Below are positions 1-11,922 of a DNA stretch of 64,000 bases, piece by piece. The stretch's first letter is position 1; every line of letters begins with the position of its first letter. Source of the DNA: Zea mays. Taxonomy: Eukaryota > Streptophyta > Magnoliopsida > Poales > Poaceae. The position numbers and the translations under genes are program-made. The notes beneath the pieces were generated by a model. It made no database searches, was not told the origin of the DNA, and saw only the letters and a list, made by a program, of their open reading frames with translations. Location: positions 136,881,988 to 136,945,987 of the forward strand of contig NC_050105.1 of the NCBI RefSeq assembly GCF_902167145.1. Reading direction: 5' to 3'.

Positions 1-1136
1 TCAACAAAGGAGCAAAGGGCCAACCGAAGGCACCTCTGGTTTGGCGCACCGGACTGTCCGGTGCACCACCGGACATGTCCGGTGCACCAGAGGACTCCAA
101 CACCAACTCGCCACCTTCGGGAATTTCCAGAGGCACTCGCTCTATAATTCACCGGACTGTCCGGTGCGCCATGGAGAAGCGGCCTCAGGAACTCGCCAGC
201 TTCGGGAAACTCCAACGGCTAGACCGCTAAAATTCACCGGACTGTCCGGTGTGCACCGGACTGTCCGGTGCGACTCCGGAGCAACGGCTATCTCCGCCCA
301 ACGGCTCTCTGCCGCGCATTCAATGCGCGCTCTACGCGCGCAGAAGTCAGGCGCGCCCATACTGGCACACCGGACAAGGAACAGTGCATGTCCGGTGTGC
401 ACCGGACACCCAGGCGGGCCCACAAGTCAGAAGCTCCAACGGTCAGAATCCAACGGCAGTGATGACGTGGCAGGGGGCACCGGACTGTCCGGTGTGCACC
501 GGACTGTCCGGTGCGCCATCGAGCAGACAGCCTCCAACGACCACTTTTGGTGGTTGGGGCTATAAATACCCCAACCACCCCACCATTCATTGCATCCAAG
601 TTTTCCAGCTTCCAACCACTATACAAGAGCTAGCATTCATTGCAAAGCACACCAACAAGAGATCAAATCCTCTCCCAATCCCATTCAAAACCCTAGTGAC
701 TAGAGAGAGTGATTTGTAGTGTTCATTTGAGCTCTTGCGCTTGGATCGCTTCTTTTCTTTCTTGATTCTTTCTTGTGATCAAACACTCACTTGTAATTAA
801 GGCAAGAGACACCAATTGTGTGGTGGTCCTTGCGGGAAGTTTGATTCCCAAGTGATTTGAGAAGAGAAGCTCTCTCGGTCCGAGGGACCGATTGAGAGAG
901 GGAAGGGTTGAAAGAGACCCGGCCTTTGTGGCCTCCTCAACGGGGAGTAGGTTTGCAAGAACCGAACCTCGGTAAAACAAATCCGCGTGTCACACTCTTC
1001 ATTTGCTTGTGATTTGTTTTGCTCCCTCTCTCCCGGACTCGTTTATATTTCTAACGCTAACCCGGCTTGTAGTTGTGATTATTTTTGAGAATTTCAGTTT
1101 CGCCCTATTCACCCCCCCCCCTCTAGGCGACTTTCA
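1..1136 (+). repeat. Partial 5' LTR of Opie-type element 1
   Basis: Matches 17671-18828 closely and ends in the same ...gcgactttca before the primer site. The first ~520 bp form an array of 17-bp perfect palindromes of the form CACCGGACWGTCCGGTG and partial copies. Downstream come a TATA box and a transcribed leader. Relative to the 3' LTR it lacks two palindrome units and has one extra. Confidence 0.9.
561..568 (+). promoter_or_regulatory. TATA box of the Opie-type 5' LTR
   Basis: TATAAATA preceded by ggggc and followed by a CCAACCACC-type leader, just downstream of the palindrome array. It is the expected core promoter for the genomic RNA of element 1; the copy in the 3' LTR is at 18254-18261. 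Confidence 0.75.
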
Positions 1137-1138
1137 AT

Positions 1139-1150
1139 TGGTATCAGAGC
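1139..1150 (+). other. Primer binding site, initiator Met tRNA type
   Basis: TGGTATCAGAGC two bases after the LTR end. This is the standard plant copia primer site, complementary to the 3' end of initiator methionine tRNA, and it fixes the 5' LTR boundary at 1136. Confidence 0.9.
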
Positions 1151-1211
1151 CCGGTGCTTCATTAGAGCCTAACCGCTCGAAGTGATTTCGGGAGATCACG
1201 CCAAGAAGGAG

Positions 1212-3878
1212 ATGGAGACCGGCGAAAAGCCCACTACAAGCCACGGGAGCACTTCATCGGAAGAGTCCCGCACCAAGAGGAAGGAGAAGAAGAAGAGCTC
1301 CTCCAACAAAGGAAAGGAGAAGAAATCTTCTTCGCACCACAAAGAGAAGAAGGAGAGATCTTCTTCTCACAAGCCACGTCGGAGTGGGGACAAACACAAG
1401 AGGATGAGGAAAGTCGTCTATTACGAGACCGACACTTCATCGACATCTACCTCCGGCTCCGACGCGGCATCCGTCACTTCTAAGCGCCAAGAGCGCAAGA
1501 AGTATAGTAAGATCCCCCTACGATACCCTCGCATTTCCAAACATACACCTTTACTTTCGGTCCCATTAGGCAAACCACCAACTTTTGATGGTGAAGATTA
1601 CGCTAGGTGGAGCGATTTAATGCGATTTCATCTAACCTCGCTCCACAAAAGTATATGGGATGTTGTTGAGTTTGGTGCGCAGGTACCGTCCGTAGGGGAT
1701 GAGGGCTTTGATGAGGATGAGGTGGCCCAAATCGAGCACTTCAACTCTCAAGCAACGACAATACTCCTAGCCTCTTTGAGTAGAGAGGAGTATAACAAAG
1801 TTCAAGGGTTGAAGAACGCAAAGGAGATTTGGGACTTACTCAAGACCGCGCACGAAGGTGATGAACTCACCAAGATCACCAAGCGGGAAACGATTGAGGG
1901 GGAGCTCGGTCGGTTCCGGCTTCGCAAAGGGGAGGAGCCACAACACATGTACAATCGGCTCAAGACCTTGGTGAACCAAGTGCGCAACCTCGGGAGCGTA
2001 AAGTGGGATGACCACGAGGTGGTTAAGGTTATTCTAAGATCTCTTATTTTCCTTAACCCTACTCAAGTTCAATTAATTCGTGGTAATCCTAGATATACTA
2101 AAATGACCCCCGAGGAAGTTATCGGGAATTTTGTAAGTTTTGAGTGCATGATCGAAGGCTCGAGGAAGATCAACGAGCTTGATGATGCCACCACATCCGA
2201 AGCTCAACCCGTTGCATTCAAGGCAACGAAGGAGAAGAAGGAGGAGTCTACACCAAGTCAACAACCAATAGACGCCTCCAAGCTCGACAATGAGGAAATG
2301 GCGCTCGTCATCAAGAGCTTCCGCCAAATCCTCAAGCAAAGGAGGGGGAAGGACTACAAGTCCCGCTCCAAGAAGGTTTGCTACAAGTGTGGTAAGCCCG
2401 GTCATTTTATTGCTAAATGTCCTATATCTAGTGACAGTGACCGAGGTGACGACAAGAAGGGGAGGAGAAAGGAGAAGAAGAGGTACTACAAGAAGAAGGG
2501 CGGCGATGCTCATGTTTGTCGGGAGTGGGACTCCGACGAAAGCTCTAGCGACTCCTCCGACGACGAGGACGCCGCCAATATCGCCGTCACCAAGGGACTC
2601 CTCTTCCCCAACGTCGGCCACAAGTGCCTCATGGCAAAGGACGGCAAAAAGAAGGTTAAATCCAAATCCTCCACTAAATATGAATCTTCTAGTGATGATA
2701 ATGCTAGTGGTGAGGAAGATAATTTGCGTATCCTTTTTGCCAACCTTAACATGGAACAAAAGGAAAAATTAAATGAGCTAATTAGTGTTATCCATGAAAA
2801 GGATGATCTCTTAGACTCCCAAGAGGACTTCCTAATCAAGGAAAATAAGAAACATGTTAAGGTTAAAAATGCTTATGCTCTAGAAATTGAGAAATGTCAA
2901 AAATTATCTAGTGAGCTAAGTACTTGCCATGAAACAATTGACAACCTTAGAAATGAAAATGCTAATTTGTTAGCTAAGGTTGATCTTCATGTTTGCAATG
3001 TTTCAATTCCCATTCCTAGAAATGATAATGATAATTTGCTTGCTAGGATTGAAGAATTGAACATTTCTCTTGCTAGCCTTAAGATTGAAAATGAAAAATT
3101 GCTCGCTAAGGCTAAGGATTATGATGTTTGCAAAGCTACTATTTCCAACCTTAGAAGTGAGAATGATATATTACATGCTAAGGTTGTTGAATTAAAATCT
3201 TGCAAACCCTCTACATCTAATGTTGAGCATGTTTCTATTTGTACTAGATGTAGAGATGTTGATATCAATGCTATTCATGATCACATGACTTTAATTAAAC
3301 AACAAAATGATCATATAGCTAAACTAGATGCTAAAATTGCCGAGCACAACTTAGAAAATGAGAAATTTAAATTTGCTCGTAGCATGCTTTATAATGGGAG
3401 ACGCCCTGGCATTAAGGATGGCATTGGCTTCCAAAGGGGAGACAATGTCAAAATTAGCGCCCCTCCTAAAAGATTGTCAAACTTTGTTAAGGGCAAGGCT
3501 CCCATGCCTCAGGATAACGAGGGTTACATTTTATACCCTGCCGGTTATCCCGAGGACAAAATTAGGAAAATTCATTCTAGGAAGTCTCACTCTGGCCCTA
3601 ATCATGCTTTTATATATAAGAGTGAGACATCTAGTTCTAGGCAACCAACCCGTGCTAAGTTGCCTAAGAAGAAAATTACTAATGCATCAAATAAACATAG
3701 CATTTCATTTAAGACTTTTGATGCATCCTATGTTTTGACTAACAAATCCGGCAAGGTCGTTGCCAAGTTTGTTGGGGGCAAACACAAGGGGTCAAAGACT
3801 TGTGTTTGGGTACCCAAAGTTCTTGTGTCTAATGCCAAAGGACCCAAAACCGTTTGGGTACCTAAAATCAAGAACTAA
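1212..3878 (+). CDS. gag: Sirevirus Gag polyprotein (Opie type), original start codon lost
   Basis: Capsid/nucleocapsid protein that packages element RNA into virus-like particles. The N-terminus is rich in Lys, Ser and Glu, followed by the UBN2-type copia gag region (FDGEDYARWSDLMRFHL), a CCHC zinc knuckle (CYKCGKPGHFIAKC) near residue 390, and a long C-terminal region with heptad-like Leu/Ile and Asn/Glu that looks coiled-coil, ending in repeated VWVPK motifs. The frame is open from 1182, but the codon at 1185 aligned with the ATG of element 2 is ATT here, so the first in-frame ATG is at 1212, ten codons in. Otherwise the frame is intact. Pol follows in the +1 frame after a 13-nt gap. Confidence 0.85.
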   Translation: METGEKPTTSHGSTSSEESRTKRKEKKKSSSNKGKEKKSSSHHKEKKERSSSHKPRRSGDKHKRMRKVVYYETDTSSTSTSGSDAASVTSKRQERKKYSKIPLRYPRISKHTPLLSVPLGKPPTFDGEDYARWSDLMRFHLTSLHKSIWDVVEFGAQVPSVGDEGFDEDEVAQIEHFNSQATTILLASLSREEYNKVQGLKNAKEIWDLLKTAHEGDELTKITKRETIEGELGRFRLRKGEEPQHMYNRLKTLVNQVRNLGSVKWDDHEVVKVILRSLIFLNPTQVQLIRGNPRYTKMTPEEVIGNFVSFECMIEGSRKINELDDATTSEAQPVAFKATKEKKEESTPSQQPIDASKLDNEEMALVIKSFRQILKQRRGKDYKSRSKKVCYKCGKPGHFIAKCPISSDSDRGDDKKGRRKEKKRYYKKKGGDAHVCREWDSDESSSDSSDDEDAANIAVTKGLLFPNVGHKCLMAKDGKKKVKSKSSTKYESSSDDNASGEEDNLRILFANLNMEQKEKLNELISVIHEKDDLLDSQEDFLIKENKKHVKVKNAYALEIEKCQKLSSELSTCHETIDNLRNENANLLAKVDLHVCNVSIPIPRNDNDNLLARIEELNISLASLKIENEKLLAKAKDYDVCKATISNLRSENDILHAKVVELKSCKPSTSNVEHVSICTRCRDVDINAIHDHMTLIKQQNDHIAKLDAKIAEHNLENEKFKFARSMLYNGRRPGIKDGIGFQRGDNVKISAPPKRLSNFVKGKAPMPQDNEGYILYPAGYPEDKIRKIHSRKSHSGPNHAFIYKSETSSSRQPTRAKLPKKKITNASNKHSISFKTFDASYVLTNKSGKVVAKFVGGKHKGSKTCVWVPKVLVSNAKGPKTVWVPKIKN

Positions 3879-3891
3879 AATTGTTTTGTAG

Positions 3892-6463
3892 GTTTATGCA
3901 TCCGGGGGCTCAAGTTGGATACTCGACAGCGGGTGCACAAACCACATGACAGGGGAGAAAAGGATGTTCTCCTCATATGAGAAAAACCAAGATCCCCAAA
4001 GAGCGATCACATTCGGGGATGGAAATCAAGGTTTGGTCAAAGGCTTGGGTAAAATTGCTATATCTCCTGACCATTCCATTTCAAATGTTTTTCTTGTTGA
4101 TTCATTAGATTACAATTTGCTTTCCGTATCCCAATTATGTAAAATGGGCTACAACTGTCTATTTACTGATGTAGGTGTTACTGTCTTTAGAAGAAGTGAT
4201 GATTCAATAGCATTTAAGGGAGTGTTAGAGGGTCAGCTATACTTGGTAGATTTTGATAGAGCTGAACTCGACACTTGCTTGGTTGCTAAGACTAACTTGG
4301 GTTGGCTCTGGCACCGCCGACTAGCCCATGTTGGAATGAAGAATCTTCATAAGCTTCTAAAGGGAGAACACATTTTAGGACTAACAAATGTTCATTTTGA
4401 GAAAGACAGGATTTGTAGCGCATGCCAAGCCGGGAAGCAAGTTGGCACTCATCATCCACACAAGAACATCATGACGAGTGACAGGCCACTGGAGCTCCTA
4501 CATATGGATTTATTCGGCCCGATCGCTTACATAAGCATCGGCGGGAGTAAGTACTGTCTAGTTATTGTGGATGATTATTCTCGCTTCACTTGGGTGTTCT
4601 TTTTGCAAGAAAAATCTCATACCCAAGAAACCTTAAAGGGATTCTTGAGACGGGCTCAAAATGAGTTCGGCTTAAGGATCAAGAAAATTAGAAGCGACAA
4701 CGGGACGGAGTTCAAGAACTCTCAAATTGAAAGCTTTCTTGAGGAAGAGGGCATCAAGCATGAGTTCTCTTCTCCCTACACTCCACAACAAAATGGTGTA
4801 GTGGAGAGGAAGAATCGAACTCTATTGGATATGGCAAGAACCATGCTTGATGAGTACAAGACTTCGGATCGGTTTTGGGCGGAGGCAGTCAACACCGCTT
4901 GCTACGCCATCAACCGGTTATATCTACACCGAATCCTCAAGAAGACATCATATGAACTCCTAACCGGTAAAAAGCCCAACATTTCATATTTTAGAGTCTT
5001 TGGTAGCAAATGCTTTATTCTTGTTAAAAGAGGTAGAAAATCTAAATTTGCTCCTAAGACTGTAGAAGGCTTTTTACTTGGTTATGACTCAAACACAAGG
5101 GCATATAGGGTCTTTAACAAGTCCACTGGACTAGTTGAAGTCTCATGTGACGTTGTGTTTGATGAAACTAACGGCTCTCAAGTAGAGCAAGTTGATCTTG
5201 ATGAGATAGGTGAAGAACAGGCTCCATGCATAGCGATAAGGAACATGTCCATTGGGGATGTATATCCTAAGGAATCCGAAGAGCCTCCACATGCACAAGA
5301 TCAACCATCCTCCTCCACGCAAGCATCTCCACCAACACAAGTTGAGGATGAAACTCAAGATGTTGAACAAGAAGACCAAGAAGATGAGCCACCTCAAAAT
5401 GACGGCAACAATCAAGGGGGAGATGCAAATGATGAAGACAAGGAGGATGGAGAACCAAGGCCGCCACACCCAAGAGTCCACCAAGCAATCCAACGAGATC
5501 ACCCCGTCGACACCATCCTCGGCGACATTCATAAGGGGGTAACTACTCGATCTCGGGTTGCACATTTTTGTGAACATTACTCCTTTGTTTCCTCTATTGA
5601 GCCACACAGGGTAGAGGAAGCACTCCAAGATGCGGATTGGGTGATGGCGATGCAAGAGGAGCTCAACAATTTCACAAGGAATGAGGTATGGCATTTAGTT
5701 CCACGTCCTAATCAAAATGTTGTAGGAACCAAGTGGGTCTTCCGCAACAAGCAAGACGAGCATGGTGTGGTGACAAGGAACAAAGCTCGACTCGTGGCCA
5801 AGGGGTATTCACAAGTCGAAGGTTTGGATTTTGGTGAAACCTATGCACCCGTAGCGAGGCTTGAGTCAATTCGCATATTATTGGCCTATGCTACTTACCA
5901 TGGCTTCAAGCTTTATCAAATGGATGTGAAGAGTGCCTTCCTCAATGGACCAATCAAGGAGGAGGTCTATGTTGAGCAACCTCCCGGCTTTGAAGACAGT
6001 GAGTATCCTAACCATGTCTATAAGCTCTCTAAGGCGCTTTATGGACTCAAGCAAGCCCCAAGAGCATGGTATGAATGCCTTAGAGATTTTCTTATTACAA
6101 ATGGATTCAAAGTCGGCAAGGCCGATCCTACACTCTTTACTAAAACTCTTGAAAATGACTTGTTTGTATGCCAAATTTATGTTGATGATATTATATTTGG
6201 GTCTACTAACGAGTCTACATGTGAAGAGTTTAGTAGGATCATGACACAGCAATTCGAGATGTCTATGATGGGGGAGTTGAAGTATTTCTTGGGATTTCAA
6301 GTAAAGCAACTCCAAGAGGGCACCTTCATCAGCCAAACGAAGTACACTCAAGATATTCTAACCAAGTTTGGGATGAAGGATGCCAAGCCCATCAAGACAC
6401 CCATGGGAACCAATGGGCATCTCGACCTCGACACGGGAGGTAAGTCCGTGGATCAAAAGGTAT
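3892..6463 (+). pseudogene. pol: Sirevirus Pol, 5' part: protease, integrase and most of RT
   Basis: The frame opens directly after a TAG (3889-3891) with no ATG. The first codons carry the protease active-site motif DSGCTNHM, upstream of the first ATG at 3946, so an ATG-based start would omit the protease. Then come GAG-pre-integrase, the integrase zinc motif (HRRLAHVG...CSACQAGK), DD35E residues in [16 protein letters not shown] and QNGVVERKN, and copia RT ([34 protein letters not shown], and YVDDIIFG with catalytic Asp-Asp). The coding sequence is cut in the codon at 6463 by Opie-type element 2 and resumes at 15987. The last ~4 residues of the open frame (to 6477) belong to the inserted LTR. 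Confidence 0.9.
6459..6463. repeat. Target-site duplication (left copy) of Opie-type element 2
   Basis: GGTAT directly left of the element, repeated at 15982-15986 directly right of it. Five bases is the usual copia duplication, and it shows a simple single insertion into pol of element 1. Confidence 0.93.
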
Positions 6464-7784
6464 TGATAGTCGCCTAGAGGGGGGGTGAATAGGGCGAAAC
6501 TGAAATTTACAAATATAAACACAACTACAAGCCGGGTTAGCGTTAGAAATATAAACGAGTCCGCGAGAGAGGGCGCAAAACAAATCCCAAGCGAATAAGC
6601 AAGTGAGACACGGAGATTTGTTTTACCGAGGTTCGGTTCTTGCAAACCTACTCCCCGTTGAGGAGGCCACAAAGGCCGGGTCTCTTTCAACCCTTCCCTC
6701 TCTCAAACGGTCCCTCGGACCGAGTGAGCTTCTCTTCTCAAATCAAAGCCGGGAACAAAACTTCCCCGCAAGGGCCACCACACAATTGGTGCCTCTTGCC
6801 TTGATTACAATGGAGTTGTGATCTCAAGAACAAGTGAGAAAGAAAAGAAGCAATCCAAGCGCAAGAGCTCAAATGAACACGGCAAATCACTCTCACTAGT
6901 CACTAGGGCTTTGTGTGGAATTGGAGAGGATTTGATCTCTTTAGTGTGTCTAGAATTGAATGCTAGAGCTCTTGTAGTAGTTGAGAAGTGGAAAACTTGG
7001 ATGCAATGAATGGTGGGGTGGTTGGGGTATTTATAGCCCCAACCACCAAACTTGACCGTTGGCTGGAGGCGTCTGCTCGATGGCGCACCGGACAGTCCGG
7101 TGCACACCGGACAGTCCGGTGCCCCTGCCACGTCATCACTGCCGTTGGATTCTGACCGTTGGAGCTTCTGACTTGTGGGCCCTCCTGGATGTCCGGTGCA
7201 CACCGGACATGTACTGTTTGATGTCCGGTGCACCGGTATGGGCGTGCCTGACGTCTGCGCGCGCTGCGCGCGCATTAAATGCACCGCAGGGAGCCGTTGG
7301 CGCCGCAGGGAGCCGTTGCTCCGCTGGCACACCGGACAGTCCGGTGCACACCGGACAGTCCGGTGAATTTTAGCGGAGCGGCTACCACGCGAACCCGAGG
7401 CTGGCGAGTTCCGAAGACCGCGCTTCCTTGGAGCATCGGACATGTCCGGTGCACACCGGACAGTCCGGTGAATTATAGCGCGCCGGCTTCCGAGAAATCC
7501 CGAGAGTGAAGAGTTGGAGTCTGAGTCCCCTGGTGCACCGGACAGGTACTGTTCACTGTCCGGTGGCACACCGGACAGTCCGGTGCCCCAGACCAGGGGT
7601 GCCCTCGGTTGCCCCTTTGCTCCTTTATTGAATCCAAAACTTGGTCTTTTTATTGGCTGAGTGTGAACCTTTTACACCTGTATAATCTATACACTTGGGC
7701 AAACTAGTTAGTCCAAAGATTTGTGTTGGGCAATTCAACCACCAAAATTATTTAGGAACTAGGTGTAAGCCTAATTCTCTTTCA
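6464..7784 (-). repeat. 3' LTR of Opie-type element 2
   Basis: Nearly identical to 14662-15981. It contains the leader complement, a TATA box at 7028-7035 (- strand) and the palindrome array (7080-7590). It is followed at 7785-7798 by the complement of the polypurine tract. Confidence 0.93.
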
Positions 7785-8663
7785 ATCTCCCCCTTTTTGG
7801 TGATTGATGCCAACACAAACCAAAGCAAATAGAGAAGTGCATAATTGAACTAGTTTGCATAATGTAAGTGAAAAGGTTGCTTGGAATTAAGCCAATATAA
7901 CTACTTACAAGATATGCAAGGAATGTTTCTTTCTTATATAACATTTTGGACCACGTTTGCACCACAAATTTTGTTTTTGCAAATTCTTTTGTAAATCCTT
8001 TTCAAAGTTCTTTTGCAAATAGTCAAAGGTAAATGAATAAGAGTTTGCAAAGCATTTTCAAGATTTGAAATTGTCTCCCCCTGTTTCAAATGCTCTTCTT
8101 TGACTTAATAAAACTCCCCCTAAAAGAGATCCACCTCTTAATGTTCAAGAGGGTTTTGATATACCATTTTTGAAATACTACTTTCTCCCCCTTTTGAACA
8201 CAATAGGATACCAAATGATAAATACTTTTGGAAAGCACTAAGTTTTTGAATTTGGTGGTGGTGGTGCGGTCCTTTTGCTTTGGGCTCATTTCTCCCCCTT
8301 TTTGGCATGAATCGCCAAAAACGGAATCATTAGAGCCCTATTGCTATCTTCCTCTTTGGTCATAAATAAATGGGTTAAGATTATACCAAAGATGAAGTCC
8401 GGTCCTTTTGCTTTTGAGCTTTTACTCTCTCCCCCAAGGATGAAGTCCTTTTCTTTGATGCTCATTTCTCCCCAAGGAATAGAGAGTTGCTCGGAGTGAT
8501 GGCGAAGCATGAGTTACGGAGTGGAAGCCTTTGTCTTCGCCGAAGACTCCAATTCCCTTTCAATATACCTATGACTTGGTTTGAAATAGACTTGAAAACA
8601 CATTAGTCATAGCATATAAAAGAGATATGATCAAAGGTATTCAAATGAGCTATGTGTGCAAGC
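7785..8663 (-). other. Sirevirus 3' untranslated region with repeated polypurine tracts
   Basis: On the - strand, between the pol stop and the 3' LTR. No ORF is supported. It holds several copies of a purine motif near AAAGGGGGAGA (complements at about 7786, 8075, 8110, 8188, 8291, 8432), the last adjoining the LTR as the functional tract. Multiplied polypurine tracts are typical of Sireviruses. No envelope-like ORF is seen. Confidence 0.75.
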
Positions 8664-11600
8664 TTAGCAAAAGAAATTTCTAGAATCAAGAATATTGAGC
8701 TCATGCCTAAGTCTGGTAAAAGATTGTTCATCAAGTGGTTTGGTGAAGATATCGGCTAATTGATCTTTAGTATTAATGTAAGAAATCTCGATATCCCCCT
8801 TTTGTTGGTGATCCCTAAGAAAATGATAGCGAATGGCTATGTGCTTAGTGCGGCTATGCTCGACGGGATTGTCGGCCATTTTGATTGCACTCTCATTATC
8901 ACATAGCAAAGGGACTTTGGTTAATTTGTAACCGTAGTCCCGCAGGGTTTGCCTCATCCAAAGCAATTGCGCGCAACAATGACCTGCGGCAATGTACTCG
9001 GCTTCGGCGGTGGAAAGAGCGACCGAATTTTGCTTCTTTGAAGCCCAAGACACCAAGGATCTTCCCAAGAACTGGCAAGTCCCCGATGTGCTCTTCCTAT
9101 TAATTTTGCACCCCGCCCAATCGGCATCCGAATAACCAATCAAATCAAATGTGGATCCCCGAGGGTACCAAAGCCCAAACTTAGGAGTATAAGCCAAATA
9201 TCTCAAGATTCGTTTTACGGTCGTAAGGTGTGATTCCTTAGGGTCGGATTGGAATCTTGCACACATGCAAACGGAAAGCATAATGTCCGGTCGAGATGCA
9301 CATAAATAAAGTAATGAACCAATCATCGACCGGTATACCTTTTGATCCACGGACTTACCTCCCGTGTCGAGGTCGAGATGCCCATTGGTTCCCATGGGTG
9401 TCTTGATGGGCTTGGCATCTTTCATTCCAAACTTGCTTAGAATATCTTGAGTATACTTTGTTTGGCTAATGAAGGTGCCCTCTTGGAGTTGCTTGACTTG
9501 GAAGCCTAGAAAATACTTCAACTCCCCCATCATCGACATCTCGAATTTCTGTGTCATGATCCTACTAAACTCTTCACATGTAGACTCGTTAGTAGACCCA
9601 AATATAATATCATCAACATAAATTTGGCATACAAACAAGTCATTTTTAAGAATTTTAGTAAAGAGTGTAGGATCGGCCTTGCCGACTTTGAAGCCATTAG
9701 CAATAAGGAAATCTCTTAGGCATTCATACCATGCTCTTGGGGCTTGCTTGAGCCCATAAAGCGCCTTAGAGAGCCTATAGACATGATTAGGATACTCACT
9801 GTCTTCAAAGCCGGGAGGTTGCTCAACATAGACCTCTTCCTTGATTGGTCCATTGAGGAAGGCACTTTTCACGTCCATTTGATAAAGCTTAAAGCCATGG
9901 TAAGTAGCATAGGCTAATAATATGCGAATTGACTCAAGCCTAGCTACGGGTGCATAGGTTTCACCGAAATCCAAACCTTCGACTTGTGAATACCCTTTGG
10001 CCACGAGTCGAGCTTTGTTCCTTGTCACCACACCATGCTCATCTTGCTTGTTGCGGAAGACCCATTTGGTTCCTACAACATTTTGGTTAGGACGTGGAAC
10101 CAAGTGCCATACCTCGTTCCTTGTGAAATTGTTGAGCTCCTCTTGCATCGCCACCACCCAATCCGCATCTTGAAGTGCTTCCTCTACCTTGTGTGGCTCA
10201 ATAGAGGAAACAAAAGAGTAATGTTCACAAAAATGAGCAACTCGAGATCTAGTGGTTACCCCCTTATGAATATCGCCGAGGATGGTGTCGACGGGGTGAT
10301 CTCGTTGGATTGCTTGGTGGACTCTTGGGTGTGGCGGTTTTGGTTCTTCCTCATCCTCCTTTTCTTGATTATTTTCATCTCCCCCTTGATCCTTGCCATT
10401 ATCTTGAGGTGGCTCATCTTCTTGATTTTGCCCTTCATCATCTTGAGCCTCATCCTCATTTTGGGTTGGTGGAGATGCTTGCATGGAGGAGGATGGTTGA
10501 TCTTGTGCATTTGGAGGCTCTTCGGATTCCTTAGGGCACACATCCCTAATGGACATGTTCCTTAGCGCGATGCATGGAGCCTCTTCATTACCTATCTCAT
10601 CAAGATCAACTTGCTCTACTTGAGAGCCGTTAGTTTCATCAAACACAACGTCACATGAGACTTCAACTAGTCCAGTGGACTTGTTAAAGACCCTATATGC
10701 CCTTGTGTTTGAGTCATAACCAAGTAAAAAACCTTCTACAGTTTTAGGAGCAAATTTAGATTTTCTACCTCTTTTAATAAGAATAAAGCATTTGCTACCA
10801 AAAACTCTAAAATATGAAATGTTGGGCTTTTTACCGGTTAGGAGTTCATATGATGTCTTCTTGAGGATTCGGTGAAGATATAACCGATTGATGGCGTAGC
10901 AGGCGGTGTTGACTGCTTCGGCCCAAAACCGGTCCGGTGTTTTGTACTCATCAAGCATGGTTCTTGCCATGTCCAATAGAGTTCGATTCTTCCTCTCCAC
11001 TACACCATTTTGTTGAGGTGTGTATGGAGAAGAGAACTCATGCTTGATGCCCTCTTCCTCAAGGAAGCCTTCAATTTGAGAGTTCTTGAACTCCGTCCCA
11101 TTGTCGCTTCTTATTTTCTTGATCCTTAAGCCGAACTCATTTTGAGCTCGTCTCAAGAATCCCTTTAAGGTCTCTTGGGTTTGAGATTTTTCCTGTAAAA
11201 AGAATACCCAAGTGAAGCGAGAATAATCATCCACTATTACAAGACAATACTTACTCCCGCCGATGCTTATGTAAGCAACCGGGCCGAATAGATCCATGTG
11301 GAGTAGCTCAAGCGGCCTGTCGGTCGTCATGATGTTCTTGTGTGGATGATGGACTCCAACTTGCTTCCCCGCCTGGCATGCACTACAAATCCTGTCTTTC
11401 TCAAAATGAACATTTGTTAATCCTAAAATGTGTTCTCCCTTTAGAAGCTTATGAAGATTCTTCATCCCAACATGGGCTAGTCGGCGGTGCCAGAGCCAAC
11501 CCATGTTAGTCTTAGCAATTAAGCAAGTGTCGAGTTCAGCTCTATCAAAATCTACCAGGTATAGCTGACCCTCTAACACTCCCTTAAATGCTATTGAATC

Positions 11601-11909
11601 ATCACTTCTTCTAAAGACAGTGACACCTACATCAGTGAAAAGACAGTTGTAGCCCATTTGACATAATTGGGAAACAGAAAGCAAGTTGTAATCTAAGGAA
11701 TCAACAAGAAAAACATTGGAAATAGAATGGTCAGGAGATATAGCAATTTTACCAAGTCCTTTGACCAAACCTTGATTTCCATCCCCGAATGTGATAGCTC
11801 GTTGGGGATCTTGGTTTTTCTCATATGAGGAGAACATCCTTTTCTCCCCGGTCATGTGGTTTGTGCACCCGCTGTCGAGTATCCAACTTGAGCCCCCGGA
11901 TGCATAAAC
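8664..11909 (-). CDS. pol: Sirevirus Pol polyprotein (protease, integrase, RT, RNase H)
   Basis: Intact Pol of about 1081 residues. Order: aspartic protease (DSGCTNHM at about residues 10-17), GAG-pre-integrase and HHCC zinc motif (~130-180), integrase core with DLFGP, SDNGTEF and VVERKN, a Pro/Gln/Asp/Glu-rich linker, copia RT with [10 protein letters not shown] and YVDDIIFG, and RNase H with [16 protein letters not shown] and CDNESAIKM. The frame begins at 11909 right after a TAG with no ATG; the first ATG is 18 codons later, past the protease Asp. It lies +1 relative to gag, 13 nt downstream. It copies element RNA into DNA and integrates it. No stops or frameshifts are visible. Confidence 0.95.
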   Translation of the reverse strand, partial: VYASGGSSWILDSGCTNHMTGEKRMFSSYEKNQDPQRAITFGDGNQGLVKGLGKIAISPDHSISNVFLVDSLDYNLLSVSQLCQMGYNCLFTDVGVTVFRRSDDSIAFKGVLEGQLYLVDFDRAELDTCLIAKTNMGWLWHRRLAHVGMKNLHKLLKGEHILGLTNVHFEKDRICSACQAGKQVGVHHPHKNIMTTDRPLELLHMDLFGPVAYISIGGSKYCLVIVDDYSRFTWVFFLQEKSQTQETLKGFLRRAQNEFGLRIKKIRSDNGTEFKNSQIEGFLEEEGIKHEFSSPYTPQQNGVVERKNRTLLDMARTMLDEYKTPDRFWAEAVNTACYAINRLYLHRILKKTSYELLTGKKPNISYFRVFGSKCFILIKRGRKSKFAPKTVEGFLLGYDSNTRAYRVFNKSTGLVEVSCDVVFDETNGSQVEQVDLDEIGNEEAPCIALRNMSIRDVCPKESEEPPNAQDQPSSSMQASPPTQNEDEAQDDEGQNQEDEPPQDNGKDQGGDENNQEKEDEEEPKPPHPRVHQAIQRDHPVDTILGDIHKGVTTRSRVAHFCEHYSFVSSIEPHKVEEALQDADWVVAMQEELNNFTRNEVWHLVPRPNQNVVGTKWVFRNKQDEHGVVTRNKARLVAKGYSQVEGLDFGETYAPVARLESIRILLAYATYHGFKLYQMDVKSAFLNGPIKEEVYVEQPPGFEDSEYPNHVYRLSKALYGLKQAPRAWYECLRDFLIANGFKVGKADPTLFTKILKNDLFVCQIYVDDIIFGSTNESTCEEFSRIMTQKFEMSMMGELKYFLGFQVKQLQEGTFISQTKYTQDILSKFGMKDAKPIKTPMGTNGHLDLDTGGKSVDQKVYRSMIGSLLYLCASRPDIMLSVCMCARFQSDPKESHLTTVKRILRYLAYTPKFGLWYPRGSTFDLIGYSDADWAGCKINRKSTSGTCQFLGRSLVSWASKKQNSVALSTAEAEYIAAGHCCAQLLWMRQTLRDYGYKLTKVPLLCDNESAIKMADNPVEHSRTKHIAIRYHFLRDHQQKGDIEISYINTKDQLADIFTKPLDEQSFTRLRHELNILDSRNFFC

Positions 11910-11922
11910 CTACAAAACAATT

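Noticed and set aside
6805..7569. 254-codon ORF (repeated identically at 15002-15766) and similar ORFs at 41-719 and 17733-18326
   Set aside because: Translations of LTR leader and CACCGGAC palindrome arrays; they duplicate exactly with the LTRs and contain HRTVRCAPD-type repeats only.
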